Assembly: GCF_009766085.1 (NCBI RefSeq)
Contig: NZ_LMUF01000061.1
Coordinates: 69,835-133,834, forward strand
Source: Burkholderia sp. S171
GTDB taxonomy: Bacteria; Pseudomonadota; Gammaproteobacteria; Burkholderiales; Burkholderiaceae
Direction of reading: 5' to 3'
Length of the DNA stretch: 64,000 nucleotides
The position numbers and the translations under genes are program-made. Below, in pieces: positions 17,860 through 26,663 of the stretch. Every line of letters starts with the position of its first letter. The first letter of the stretch is position 1. Under the pieces are notes generated by a model that did not search any database, was not told where the DNA came from, and saw only the letters and a program-made list of their open reading frames with translations.

Positions 17860-19044
17860 TTAAACCGCGACGCTGCCGACGTAGTTCTCGGCCAGCGCCG
17901 TGGCGGCGGCGCGCGATGTGGTCACGTGTTCGAGCTCGGCCACTTGCAGGCGCTGTTCGAACGGCGAGGTGTCGTCGAGTTTGTGCAGCATCCGGGTCAT
18001 CCACCACGAAAAATGCTCTGCGCGCCAGACGCGTTTCAGGGCGGTCTCGGTATAGCGATCCAGCTTGTCGCTCGCGCCTTCTTCGTAGAACGCCTGCAAG
18101 GCGGCGGTCAGAATACGAACGTCGGACACGGCCAGGTTCATACCTTTTGCGCCGGTCGGCGGGACAATGTGTGCGGCGTCGCCAGCGAGGAACAGCTTGC
18201 CGGATTGCATCGGCGTGGAGACAAAGCTACGCATGCCGACAATGTTCTTCTGGAAGATCCGCCCTTCCGTGATCTGCCAGCCGTCCAGCGTGTCCACGCG
18301 TGCGTGGAGTTCGGACCAGATGCGGTCGTCGGACCAGGCATCGACTGAGTCCTTCGGGTCACACTGGAAGTACATGCGCTGCACGTTCGGCGAGCGGGTG
18401 CTGATAAGCGCAAAACCGCGATCGTGGCGAGCGTAAATCAACTCGTGCGCCGAAGGCGGCGCTTCGACCAGGATCCCGAACCAGCCGAACGGATAGATGC
18501 GCTGATAGTCGTGCCTCAGTGCCTGGGGCATTGACCCGCGCGCGACGCCTTGCGAGCCGTCGCAACCCATGATGAAGTCGCACTCCAGCTCGTGCTCGAA
18601 CCCTTCGTGCTTGTAACGGATGCGCGGCCGGGTGGTGCCAGGGGCATCGTCGAAATCATGCAGCGACACGTCGCTCACGCCGAATTTCAACGCACCGTCG
18701 GCGGCTACGCGCGCGGCGACCAGATCCTTGATGACTTCGTGCTGGGCGTAGACGGTGATCGAATGGCCGGTGAGTTCGGTCAGTGCAATGCGCTTGCGTT
18801 GCCCTTCGAACGCGAGTTCGAAACCATGATGCACCGCACCTTCGGCCAGCATGCGCGCGCCGAGTCCCGCCTCGTTCAGCAGGTCCATCGTGCCTTGTTC
18901 GAGAACGCCCGCACGAATGGTGGATTCGATATCGCCTCGGCTGCGTGCCTCGAGCACGACCGATTCGATACCGCGAAGATGGAGAAGATGGGAGAGCAGG
19001 AGGCCCGCGGGACCTGCACCAATGATGCCGACTTGTGTACGCAT
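17860..19044 (-). CDS. pobA: 4-hydroxybenzoate 3-monooxygenase
   Basis: A 394-residue FAD-dependent aromatic hydroxylase, exactly the length of the well-studied Pseudomonas PobA. It converts 4-hydroxybenzoate, NADPH and O2 to protocatechuate, which enters the beta-ketoadipate pathway. Seen are the FAD motif GIIGAGPAGLLLSHL (residues 6-20), the IESTIRAGVLEQGTMDLL region, the DG motif MGCDGSQG and the second FAD motif FLAGDAAHIVPPTGAKGMN. The start at 19044 has GGAG upstream. Neither a pobR-type regulator nor pca genes occur in the window. Confidence 0.93.
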   Translation of the reverse strand: MRTQVGIIGAGPAGLLLSHLLHLRGIESVVLEARSRGDIESTIRAGVLEQGTMDLLNEAGLGARMLAEGAVHHGFELAFEGQRKRIALTELTGHSITVYAQHEVIKDLVAARVAADGALKFGVSDVSLHDFDDAPGTTRPRIRYKHEGFEHELECDFIMGCDGSQGVARGSMPQALRHDYQRIYPFGWFGILVEAPPSAHELIYARHDRGFALISTRSPNVQRMYFQCDPKDSVDAWSDDRIWSELHARVDTLDGWQITEGRIFQKNIVGMRSFVSTPMQSGKLFLAGDAAHIVPPTGAKGMNLAVSDVRILTAALQAFYEEGASDKLDRYTETALKRVWRAEHFSWWMTRMLHKLDDTSPFEQRLQVAELEHVTTSRAAATALAENYVGSVAV

Positions 19045-19100
19045 GAATGTCTCCGTAATGCGTGTTGATTTTGTGGACACAGTCTTGCGCATCGGCAAGG

Positions 19101-19117
19101 TATCGCGCAACGCGATA
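19101..19117. promoter_or_regulatory. Perfect palindrome upstream of pobA
   Basis: TATCGCG-CAA-CGCGATA is centred about 65 bases before the pobA start codon, in the region expected to hold the promoter. Candidate operator of the regulator that controls pobA; inferred from symmetry and place only. Confidence 0.5.
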
Positions 19118-19174
19118 ACGTGGATAGGCTATATCTGGAATGCGGATAAAGGTCGTCGCCCATATTTCGGTTTT

Positions 19175-19188
19175 GGACAGAATTGTCC
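19175..19188. promoter_or_regulatory. Second palindrome between pobA and SDR gene
   Basis: GGACA-GAAT-TGTCC, flanked by CGG and CCG, lies midway in the 280-base divergent region between pobA and the SDR gene. Could serve either gene; binding protein unknown. Confidence 0.4.
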
Positions 19189-19324
19189 GACCGTGGGCGT
19201 AATCACTTCAAAGCTGCTGCCGACCCGCCAACGTCCAATTCCCAAACCTGAACCATCAATCGACCCCTGGGTCCGCTGCTTGCTGAAACCCGGTCTTCCA
19301 CCATCGTTTTCAGGGAGACCGCAC

Positions 19325-20488
19325 ATGACCCAGATTTCCTATCCCAAGCCACCCTTTCCGGACCAGCAGCAAGACCGGCAACCCGGCCATAGCGCACCGA
19401 TGAATCCTCCGCCTGATTACGGCGAGAAAACCTATAAGGGCTCGGGCAAGCTTGCCGGCAAGATCGCATTGATCACCGGCGCGGACAGCGGCATCGGCCG
19501 AGCGGTGGCGATTGCGTTCGCCCGGGAAGGCGCGGACGTCGCGATCGCCTACCTGAACGAGCACGACGACGCCAAAGAAACAGCGCGTTGGGTCGAGGAA
19601 GCGGGCCGGAAATTCCTGCTGCTGCCCGGCGATATCACCAACCCCGCGTTTTGCCGCGAGCTGGTCGCGAAGACGGTTGAGTCGTTCGGGCGCGTCGATG
19701 TGCTCGTCAACAATGCCGCTTACCAGATGGTCTACGACAGCCTCGAGGACATCAGCGACGAAGAGTGGGACAAGACCTTTGCGACGAACATCGGCGCAAT
19801 GTTCCGCATCACGAAGGCCGCTGTGCCGCACATGAAGCCGGGCAGCGCGATCGTCAACACGACATCGGTGAATGCGGACAGTCCGAATCCGGGATTGATC
19901 GCGTATGCCACCACGAAGGGCGCCATTCAGAACTTCACAGGCGGCCTCGCGCAGTTGCTGGCGGAGAAGGGCATTCGCGCGAACGGCGTGGCGCCGGGGC
20001 CGATCTGGACGCCGCTGATTCCATCTACGATGAAACCCGAGCAGGTCAAGAATTTCGGCTCGCAAGTCCCGATGAAACGCCCCGGGCAGCCGGCAGAACT
20101 GGCGGCGGCCTATGTGATGCTCGCATCGGATGAAGCAAGTTATATCTCCGGCGCGACCATCGCGGTGACGGGTGGCAAGCCGATCATCTCGACGGGCGGC
20201 TTGAGCAATCCGGCTTGGAGCGGACGCGCCGTGCGTGCGAAACTCGTGTTTTCGCGCTCGCAATCACGACACGCCGCTCAAGGTACCCACGCTCATGCCC
20301 ATGCCATTCACCATCCGCCGTCTGACTGCCGCCGACGCCAGTGCCTATCGCGATGTCAGGCTCGAAGGTCTCGCCCGACACCCCGACGGTTTTGGGTCGG
20401 CGTGGGAAGACGAAGTCGAGCAGCCGCTCGCGTTGTTCGAGCAACGGATTGTGAACGCGGTCGTGTTCGGCGGTTTTTTAGGCGATGA
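19325..20488 (+). CDS. SDR family oxidoreductase with abnormal C-terminal run-on
   Basis: Residues 1-292 match the glucose/ribitol-dehydrogenase-like SDRs (YghA type). Landmarks are the Gly-rich TGADSGIGRAV, the NNAAYQ motif, the active-site YATTK and a final AVTGGKPI. Family members stop soon after this motif at about 285-295 residues. Here the frame stays open for about another 95 low-quality residues and overlaps the next gene by 194 bases. In the +1 frame a TGA occurs at 20202-20204, right where the family normally ends. A one-base indel in the last codons, or stop loss, is likely. The start at 19325 is family-typical. Confidence 0.82.
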   Translation: MTQISYPKPPFPDQQQDRQPGHSAPMNPPPDYGEKTYKGSGKLAGKIALITGADSGIGRAVAIAFAREGADVAIAYLNEHDDAKETARWVEEAGRKFLLLPGDITNPAFCRELVAKTVESFGRVDVLVNNAAYQMVYDSLEDISDEEWDKTFATNIGAMFRITKAAVPHMKPGSAIVNTTSVNADSPNPGLIAYATTKGAIQNFTGGLAQLLAEKGIRANGVAPGPIWTPLIPSTMKPEQVKNFGSQVPMKRPGQPAELAAAYVMLASDEASYISGATIAVTGGKPIISTGGLSNPAWSGRAVRAKLVFSRSQSRHAAQGTHAHAHAIHHPPSDCRRRQCLSRCQARRSRPTPRRFWVGVGRRSRAAARVVRATDCERGRVRRFFRR

Positions 20489-20825
20489 AAACGAGCTGGC
20501 CGGCGTGGCCGGGCTGATTGTTCCGCAAGGCGCGAAACTGCGACACAAGGGCGTCTTGATGGGCATGTACGTGCGCCCGGCCGCTCGTGGAACGGGAATG
20601 GCATTGGCGCTCGTTCAAGCCGTCCTGAGCCACGCACGCACGGTGGTGGAAGAGGTCCAGCTGACGGTTGCGCCGCATAACGAAGCGGCGCAACGCCTGT
20701 ATCGCTCGGTAGGATTCGTCGAGTACGCGCGTGAACCGCGTTCGCTGAAAATAGACGGCAAATATCAGGAGGCCGTGCTCATGACCTTGCCGTTCCAACG
20801 TGTCGCCAGCTTATCAACCGACTAG
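20295..20825 (+). CDS. GNAT family N-acetyltransferase
   Basis: The protein has 176 residues and a GNAT fold. The acetyl-CoA pyrophosphate-binding motif reads MYVRPAARGTGMALALV (R-x-x-G-x-G/A type), and AAQRLYRSVGFVEYA is the C-terminal motif B. Substrate unknown. The start at 20295 was used; a second ATG follows two codons on. Its 5' end overlaps the run-on of the SDR gene, and its last four bases overlap the end of the convergent aldo/keto reductase gene. Confidence 0.85.
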   Translation: MPMPFTIRRLTAADASAYRDVRLEGLARHPDGFGSAWEDEVEQPLALFEQRIVNAVVFGGFLGDENELAGVAGLIVPQGAKLRHKGVLMGMYVRPAARGTGMALALVQAVLSHARTVVEEVQLTVAPHNEAAQRLYRSVGFVEYAREPRSLKIDGKYQEAVLMTLPFQRVASLSTD

Positions 20826-21868
20826 CCGCCGCTCGATTCCTGCAACTGTTTCAGACGGTATTCACCCTGCCGCGCGAACATCCAGCCCGGGTATTCACTA
20901 GCGAGCTGGCTGACTTCATCGAGTGCGGCGAGTTCGTCGTCGTTCAGCTTCACTTGCGTCGCTGCGATGTTGTCGTCGAGTTGTCCGACCCGCTTCGCCC
21001 CGATAATCACGCTCGTCACCACCTTCTGGTGCAGCAGCCAAGCCAGCGCGATTTGCGCGACCGTCACGCCCTTGGCTTCGGCCATCTTCGTCATGGCGTC
21101 GATGCAATCAAATGCACGATCCATGTTCACTGGCGGAAACGAAAAGTTCGTACGGCGGCCCGGTTCCGACGAGCTTCCGTCGCGCTTGTATTTGCCGCTC
21201 AGCAAACCGCCCGCGAGCGGACTCCAGACCATCAGGCCGAGGTTTTCGCTCTTCAGCATGGGCACGATTTCACGTTCAAGGTCGCGCCCGGCGATCGTGT
21301 AATACGCCTGTAGCGACTCGAAACGCGCGAGGCCGAGCCGCTCCGAAATGCCCAGCGCCTTGGCGATCTGCCACGCCGCCCAGTTCGATACACCGATGTA
21401 GCGGACATGACCGTGCTGCACGAGGTTGTCGAGTGCGCGCAGCGCTTCTTCGATGGGCGTAGCGGTATCGAAGCCATGCAGCTGATACAAATCGATGTGA
21501 TCGAGTTGCAGGCGTTTCAAGCTCGCCTTCACGCCGTCAATGATGTGATAGCGCGACGCTCCGCGCGAATTGACGCCTTTCGTGCCGGTTTCGCCGTGGA
21601 TCTTGCTGGCGACCACCACGTTTTCGCGCGGCACCTTCAGGTTCTTGAGCGCTTGGCCGGTCATGATCTCCGAGGCGCCGTCGGCGTAGACGTCGGCGGT
21701 ATCGATAAAGTTGATGCCCGCATCCAATGCCCGGCCGACGAGTTTGTCCGCGTCCGCCTGCTGCAGGCCGCCAATATTGGTCCAGATGCCGCCCTCGCCG
21801 AAGGTCATGGTGCCGAGGCATAATTCCGAAACGAACAAGCCGGTATTGCCGAATTTTCTGTTACGCAT
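20822..21868 (-). CDS. Aldo/keto reductase
   Basis: The protein has 348 residues and a TIM-barrel NADPH-dependent reductase of the AKR superfamily. Catalytic Asp-Tyr are in INFIDTADVYADGASE and the catalytic Lys in VVVASKIHGE; His is in LYQLHGFD, and NADPH-binding residues are near the end (IIGAKRVGQLDDN). Acts on aldehydes or ketones in the cytoplasm. The AraC-type gene at 22253 is divergent and likely controls it, as YqhC does YqhD in enterobacteria (analogy). Confidence 0.88.
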   Translation of the reverse strand: MRNRKFGNTGLFVSELCLGTMTFGEGGIWTNIGGLQQADADKLVGRALDAGINFIDTADVYADGASEIMTGQALKNLKVPRENVVVASKIHGETGTKGVNSRGASRYHIIDGVKASLKRLQLDHIDLYQLHGFDTATPIEEALRALDNLVQHGHVRYIGVSNWAAWQIAKALGISERLGLARFESLQAYYTIAGRDLEREIVPMLKSENLGLMVWSPLAGGLLSGKYKRDGSSSEPGRRTNFSFPPVNMDRAFDCIDAMTKMAEAKGVTVAQIALAWLLHQKVVTSVIIGAKRVGQLDDNIAATQVKLNDDELAALDEVSQLASEYPGWMFARQGEYRLKQLQESSGG

Positions 21869-21953
21869 GCTGGGTTCCTTAGAATTCGTCCTTGAACTAG
21901 CGGGCTGTAGACTTCACGTTCGACTGTGTCGTCATCCGCTTCACGGCGGAACA

Positions 21954-21979
21954 ACCGAACGCCCGAACGCCCGTTCGGT
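21954..21979. promoter_or_regulatory. Inverted repeat between aldo/keto reductase and AraC genes
   Basis: ACCGAACG and CGTTCGGT are separated by 10 bases, within a 384-base divergent intergenic region that otherwise shows nothing recognisable. The repeat also contains a third CGAACG half. Candidate regulator site. Confidence 0.4.
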
Positions 21980-22252
21980 GTTTCAGCAACGCCGCGATGA
22001 AGCAGTATCTGCCTGTGGCGTCTCGCCCGGCTAGCCTGATCCTGTCAGATCCTTGCCCGATCCTGCAAAGGCCGCGCGTAGCGCTGGGCGAAAACCCGCA
22101 GGCACGAGTAAGCTGGGTGCCATTCGCCGGCAGTGCATGATTGATCGCGATTTGAACCTGACTAGCATCTGACTGACGGCAATTCTTCTCCATCCTTGCA
22201 AGACTGTGGCCGTTTCCGGGCAGCAGCCGCGCAAACTCACTATCTGCGAATC

Positions 22253-23236
22253 ATGGCCCTGAATGAGACGGCGGATTCCGCCATCGACCCAACGAACCAC
22301 GCTGACCACGGCGGTGCATCAACGCCGCTTGATCCGGGCCTCGATCACGCCCGGCTAGATCTGGTCGCGTTACTGGACCGCTTCACGGCAGACACCATTG
22401 GCACGTTCCAGACGGCGGTGCACGGTTTGTTCCTGCACCGGATCGTGCATTGCGGCGGCCCGAGCCACGGCATTCAGACACCCGCGCTTGGCGTGATCGC
22501 GCAAGGGTCGAAGCGGATCATGGTTGGCGACGAATTGTATGTGTATGACCCCATGCACTATCTGGTTTCATCGGTGGATTTGCCGGTGATGGGGCAGGTG
22601 ACGGGCGCGACCGAGGAAACACCGTATTTGGGCATGCGGCTTGATCTCGATGTCGAGGAAATCACCACATTGATCCGCGATGAAAGCCTGCCGCCGTCGA
22701 CGCCCGCAGATGCCTCGCGCGGCCTCTATGTCAACCGGCTCGGCACGTCGCTGCTGGATGCCGTTTTGCGTTTGCTGCGCCTGCTGGATACACCGGAGGA
22801 CATTCCGATTCTCGCGCCGCTGGTCAAGCGCGAGATCCTGTATCGGCTGCTGATGAACGGTCCTGGCGCGCGCTTGCGTCAGATCGCGCTGCAGGACAGC
22901 CAGACACAGCGCATTGCGAAGGCGATCATGATGCTGCGCCAGCACTTCGATCAGCCGTTACGCGTGGAGTCGATCGCCCGCGACGTGCATATGAGCGTCT
23001 CGTCGCTGCACCATCATTTCAAGGCCGTCACGGCGATGAGCCCGCTGCAATACCAGAAGCAGTTGCGGCTTCAGGAAGCGCGCCGCCTGATGCTGATCGA
23101 CATGACCGATGCAGCGACAGCGGCGCATCGCGTGGGTTATGAGAGCGCATCGCAATTCAGCCGCGAGTACAGCCGCCTGTTCGGTGCGCCGCCATTACGC
23201 GATACCCGCAAATGGCGCGAGACCGCCAGCGCGTGA
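22253..23236 (+). CDS. AraC family transcriptional regulator
   Basis: The protein has 327 residues. An N-terminal domain of the AraC-N (PF06719) type covers about residues 45-200 (HRIVHCGGPSHGIQTPALGV). Two helix-turn-helix motifs lie at the C terminus (RVESIARDVHMSVSSLHHHF and AAHRVGYESASQFSREYSRLF). It is divergent from the aldo/keto reductase gene, and regulators of this class commonly activate such a neighbour in response to aldehydes. Start at 22253 fits the family; the extension to 22196 does not. Confidence 0.87.
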   Translation: MALNETADSAIDPTNHADHGGASTPLDPGLDHARLDLVALLDRFTADTIGTFQTAVHGLFLHRIVHCGGPSHGIQTPALGVIAQGSKRIMVGDELYVYDPMHYLVSSVDLPVMGQVTGATEETPYLGMRLDLDVEEITTLIRDESLPPSTPADASRGLYVNRLGTSLLDAVLRLLRLLDTPEDIPILAPLVKREILYRLLMNGPGARLRQIALQDSQTQRIAKAIMMLRQHFDQPLRVESIARDVHMSVSSLHHHFKAVTAMSPLQYQKQLRLQEARRLMLIDMTDAATAAHRVGYESASQFSREYSRLFGAPPLRDTRKWRETASA

Positions 23237-23263
23237 TCAGGACGTGCGGTTTTGCAGCAGCAG

Positions 23264-23303
23264 AAAACGAAAAAGCCAGGGACGTCCCTGGCTTTTTCGT
23301 TTT
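23264..23303. terminator. Bidirectional terminator, perfect 20-bp arms
   Basis: A perfect inverted repeat with 20-base arms (A-rich, then GCCAGGGAC / GTCCCTGGC, then T-rich) lies 28 bases after the AraC stop and 31 bases after the end of the convergent small exported-protein gene. A/T tracts on both sides make it work in both directions. Confidence 0.92.
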
Positions 23304-23334
23304 TAACGCTTGTTTTTAAGGCCTGCGCGACCAA

Positions 23335-23571
23335 TCAATAGTAACGATGCGGAGGGCCGTCATAACGCGGTGCGTGATGGCGCTCCCACTCGCGCCGTTC
23401 CCAATAGCGATGCCCGTCGTAGTACCGGTCGCCGTGCCAGCCGCGGCTGTCGACATGAACGTAGCCGGGGTGGAAGTGGTCGTCGGCGGATGCGATGTTC
23501 GAGAAGCCGAGACTCGTTGCTGCCGCCACCGCGAGCGATGCGGCTGCCAAGCTTTTTTTGAGTGTCAACAT
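23335..23571 (-). CDS. Small exported protein, aromatic/His-rich
   Basis: The product has 78 residues and a clear Sec signal peptide (LTLKKSLAAASLAVAAATS, cleavage near NIASA-DD). The mature part is rich in His, Tyr, Arg and Trp (DDHFHPGYVHVDSRGW; YYDGHRYWERREWERHH). Such short envelope proteins are common in Burkholderiaceae and have no established role; metal binding is possible from the His content. It may be cotranscribed with the small lipoprotein at 23628. The open frame extends upstream to 23778, but the signal peptide fixes the start at 23571. Confidence 0.78.
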   Translation of the reverse strand: MLTLKKSLAAASLAVAAATSLGFSNIASADDHFHPGYVHVDSRGWHGDRYYDGHRYWERREWERHHAPRYDGPPHRYY

Positions 23572-23627
23572 GTTGGTTTCCTTCGCGCTTGTTGTTTGGT
23601 TTGTTGCTTTATCCCGCAAAGCCACGC

Positions 23628-23747
23628 TTAGTAGCGGCCGTAGTAGTCGTGATGGTGATATCCGCCGCCATCCGGTACGACGATGCAACCACCCAGGGTG
23701 CTGCCGAGGAGTACTGCGAGCGTGGCTAGAATCGCTAATCGTTTCAT
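23628..23747 (-). CDS. Very small lipoprotein (39 residues)
   Basis: A short gene with ribosome site GGAG before the ATG at 23747. The product has a lipoprotein signal (MKRLAILATLAVLLGSTLGG followed by Cys21 of the lipobox). Only 18 further residues follow, ending HHHDYYGRY. The His/Tyr-rich tail resembles that of the neighbouring exported protein 57 bases downstream, so the pair may be related or function together. Function unknown. Confidence 0.72.
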   Translation of the reverse strand: MKRLAILATLAVLLGSTLGGCIVVPDGGGYHHHDYYGRY

Positions 23748-23877
23748 CGGTTTCTCCAAGTGAAATCCGTGAAATCAATTTAGCGATTAGCTAAATGACA
23801 AGCCGTTTGCGTTTGTAAGGAAAAGTGTGGCCGGAAATATTCGGGAGAGGCAGCGAAGGCTTGGCGCCCCGGCGCTG

Positions 23878-24315
23878 TTACCGAACGATCGCGGGCCTTA
23901 CATTTGGGGTGAGCGAAACACCGACCACACGGCCGTCGCGCACGCCGCAGCGGCTGTCAACGCGCGTCCACTGCGCCTGGCCGCGGACTTTGGCGAACGC
24001 GCGCATGGCGATAACTTCGTCGACGGGAATGGGATTGCCCGCGCTGAAGATAGTCGTGTCGCTATCGATCTTTGCGCGCAGCACACGCCGGTCGGGGACG
24101 ATGAACGTGTCGTACTTGGGCGTCAACGCGACCCAGCGATCAAACGCCGCCACGCAGCGAATCACCGGTTCAGGGACGCGCATGCGGGTCAGGTAGGCGT
24201 AGTCTTCCTGCGAGGGGTCAGGCGATTCCTGAGCGTGAGCGAGTTGCCCGAATTGCCCGAATTGACACAGCGACGCGCAGAGGATCAAGCCGAAAACAAG
24301 AGGTAAAGATTTCAT
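23878..24315 (-). CDS. Hypothetical exported protein
   Basis: The protein has 145 residues and a signal peptide (MKSLPLVFGLILCASL, cleavage near AHAQE). The mature part contains RMRVPEPVIRCVAAFDRWVAL and a conserved-looking RVDSRCGVRDGRVVGV, with two cysteines that could form a disulfide. I cannot place it in a characterised family. It is transcribed divergently from selD across 224 bases. Start at 24315 is fixed by the signal peptide. Confidence 0.68.
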   Translation of the reverse strand: MKSLPLVFGLILCASLCQFGQFGQLAHAQESPDPSQEDYAYLTRMRVPEPVIRCVAAFDRWVALTPKYDTFIVPDRRVLRAKIDSDTTIFSAGNPIPVDEVIAMRAFAKVRGQAQWTRVDSRCGVRDGRVVGVSLTPNVRPAIVR

Positions 24316-24539
24316 GCGGGTAAAGGTACGGGGCACAAGGCGGTTGATGGGTAACGTTGAAAGACGGCATGGGACCGTGACTCGAAGTGTACCGCGTGAG
24401 CGTTTGCATGACAGTTTTCGACATTGACGCGGACTCGGCGCCCTGGTCATCAGCATGGCGTGTTGAATCGCGATTGCCACGTCCGGACGTCACAACCACC
24501 ATAATATCGGTCACACGCCACTTTGCCGGATAACCGCGA

Positions 24540-25604
24540 ATGACTGACATCAAGCTGAATGCATCCCCGTCGCCCCGACTGACCAGCCTGTCCCACGGCG
24601 GCGGTTGTGGCTGCAAGATCGCGCCGGGCGTTCTCGCCGACCTGTTGAAGCGCAGCGTGCCAATGCCGTTCTTCCCCGACTTGCTGGTCGGCAACGACAC
24701 CGCCGACGACGCGGCGGTTTATCGTTTGAACGACGAGCAGGCGATTGTTGCAACGACTGACTTCTTCATGCCGATCGTCGATGACCCGTTCGACTTCGGC
24801 CGTATCGCGGCAACCAACGCACTCTCCGACGTCTACGCGATGGGCGGCAAACCGATCCTCGCGCTCGCGCTCGTCGGCATGCCGATCAATGTGTTGCCGC
24901 ACGAGGTGATCGCGGCCATTCTGAAGGGCGGCGAGTCGATCTGCGCCGAAGCGGGCATTCCTCTCGCGGGTGGGCATTCCATTGATTCCGTCGAGCCTAT
25001 CTATGGCCTGGCGGCCATCGGGATCGTGCATCCGAAGCGCGTGAAGCGTAACGCCTCCGCTCGTCCCGGCGACGTACTGATCCTCGGCAAGCCGCTCGGC
25101 GTGGGCGTTTTATCGGCGGCACTGAAGAAGGATCAACTCGATGCCGCCGGCTACGCCGCGATGATCGCCGCCACGACCAAGCTGAACCGCCCGGGCGCGG
25201 ATCTGGCTCTACTGGACGCCGTGCACGCGCTTACCGACGTCACCGGCTTCGGCCTGCTGGGCCACACGCTGGAGCTCAGCCGCGGTGCCGGGCTGACGGC
25301 ACGCCTGCGATACGCCGACTTGCCATGGCTGCCCGGCGTGGAGGCGTTCGCGAAAGCGGGCGTGGTCACCGGGGCATCCGGGCGTAACTGGACTGCATAC
25401 GGGCACGAGATCATGCTGGCGTCATCGTTGCACGATGTGGCACGAAGCCTGCTCACCGACCCGCAGACTTCGGGCGGATTGCTGGTGTCGTGCGCGCCCG
25501 GAGCAGTTGACGAAGTGCTCGCCATTTTCCGCGCGGACGGCTTCGATCAGGCGGCTGTGATCGGAGAAATGATCGATGGCGAAAGCCGCGTGGAAGTCGT
25601 TTGA
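24540..25604 (+). CDS. selD: Selenide, water dikinase
   Basis: The protein has 354 residues and makes selenophosphate from selenide and ATP for selenocysteine and 2-selenouridine synthesis. The active-site loop GGGCGCKIAPG has Cys23, Cys25 and Lys26. Metal-binding Asp residues are in VGNDTADDAAVY, ATTDFFMPIVDDPFDFG and GGHSIDS, with ALSDVYAMGGKPI in between. No selA, selB, selC or the tRNA selenouridine synthase gene is in the window. The next gene on the same strand is an unrelated cation exporter. Confidence 0.93.
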   Translation: MTDIKLNASPSPRLTSLSHGGGCGCKIAPGVLADLLKRSVPMPFFPDLLVGNDTADDAAVYRLNDEQAIVATTDFFMPIVDDPFDFGRIAATNALSDVYAMGGKPILALALVGMPINVLPHEVIAAILKGGESICAEAGIPLAGGHSIDSVEPIYGLAAIGIVHPKRVKRNASARPGDVLILGKPLGVGVLSAALKKDQLDAAGYAAMIAATTKLNRPGADLALLDAVHALTDVTGFGLLGHTLELSRGAGLTARLRYADLPWLPGVEAFAKAGVVTGASGRNWTAYGHEIMLASSLHDVARSLLTDPQTSGGLLVSCAPGAVDEVLAIFRADGFDQAAVIGEMIDGESRVEVV

Positions 25605-25670
25605 CGCGTTGGTTGTTTGTTCGTTGTTGATGTCCGGGAGCGTCCCGGACTCACCGCCGCCAGGAGCACG

Positions 25671-26591
25671 ATGAAAGAAGAATCGCCGAAAGCCATTTTC
25701 TACGCGCTCGCCGCCAACTTCGGCATCGCCGTCTGCAAGTTCGGGGCGGCTGCGTTCACCGGCTCCGGCTCCATGTTTGCCGAAGCTATCCACTCCACCG
25801 CCGATTGCGGCAATCAACTGTTGTTGCTGTTCGGGCTCAAGCGTTCACAGGCGCCCGCCGACGTGTTGCATCCGCTCGGCTCGGGCCGCGAGATCTACTT
25901 CTATTCCATGCTCGTCGCGCTGCTGCTGTTCTTTGTCGGCGGCGCGTTTTCGGTGTACGAAGGCGTGCATCGGATTGCCCGGCATGAGGTGGTCAGCAAC
26001 CCGATTGTTGCGCTTGTCGTGCTGGGGATATCGGTCGTACTTGAGTCATTTTCCTTGGCCGGCGCGTTGCGCGAGATCCGCAAGACGTCGGGGAATAAGT
26101 CTCTCTGGAGATGGTTTCGCGAGACGCGCGAGTCCGAATTGATCGTGGTTACAGGCGAAGATGTCGCCGCGCTGGCGGGGCTCGCCATTGCGTTTTGCGC
26201 CGTGCTCATGACCATGATCACCGGCAATCCCGTCTACGACGCAGCGGGATCGATTGGCGTCGGCGTGCTGCTCATGGTGATCGCGTACCTGGTCGCACGT
26301 GAAGTGAAGTCGATGATCGTCGGAGAATCGGCGAGTCCGGAAGTGCGCCGGGCTATCGACGCGCACTTGAGCGCGCGCCCCGAAATTGTGCGCGTGATCA
26401 ACCTGATTACGCTGCAGTGGGGCAAGCAGATCGTGGTGGCCGTGCAAGCGGAGATGGTGGACTACGACAGCGGCCGCGCGATGGTCGATGCAATCAATGT
26501 GATCGAAGCGGACCTGCAGCGCGCGTTCCCCGAAGCGCGTTGGGTCTTCTTCGAGCCGGATATTCCCCGCGTGGCAGAGGCGCGTGCTTGA
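25671..26591 (+). CDS. Cation diffusion facilitator family transporter
   Basis: The protein has 306 residues and five to six transmembrane segments, typical of CDF metal/H+ antiporters. The metal-site helix motif HSTADCGNQLLLL (H-x-x-x-D) is in transmembrane segment 2, and a C-terminal cytoplasmic domain starts near residue 215. The second intramembrane motif is ENDVAALAGL-like: TGEDVAALAGLAIAF. Divalent cation efflux (Zn, Co, Fe or Mn) is the family role; the ion cannot be told. The start at 25671 is family-typical and 66 bases after selD. Confidence 0.85.
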   Translation: MKEESPKAIFYALAANFGIAVCKFGAAAFTGSGSMFAEAIHSTADCGNQLLLLFGLKRSQAPADVLHPLGSGREIYFYSMLVALLLFFVGGAFSVYEGVHRIARHEVVSNPIVALVVLGISVVLESFSLAGALREIRKTSGNKSLWRWFRETRESELIVVTGEDVAALAGLAIAFCAVLMTMITGNPVYDAAGSIGVGVLLMVIAYLVAREVKSMIVGESASPEVRRAIDAHLSARPEIVRVINLITLQWGKQIVVAVQAEMVDYDSGRAMVDAINVIEADLQRAFPEARWVFFEPDIPRVAEARA

Positions 26592-26663
26592 GCAGGCAAG
26601 GTAACGTCCAACAAAGGTTCCACTAAACTTCGGAACTGCAGGGACGCTGGGGAGAATCCGGCA

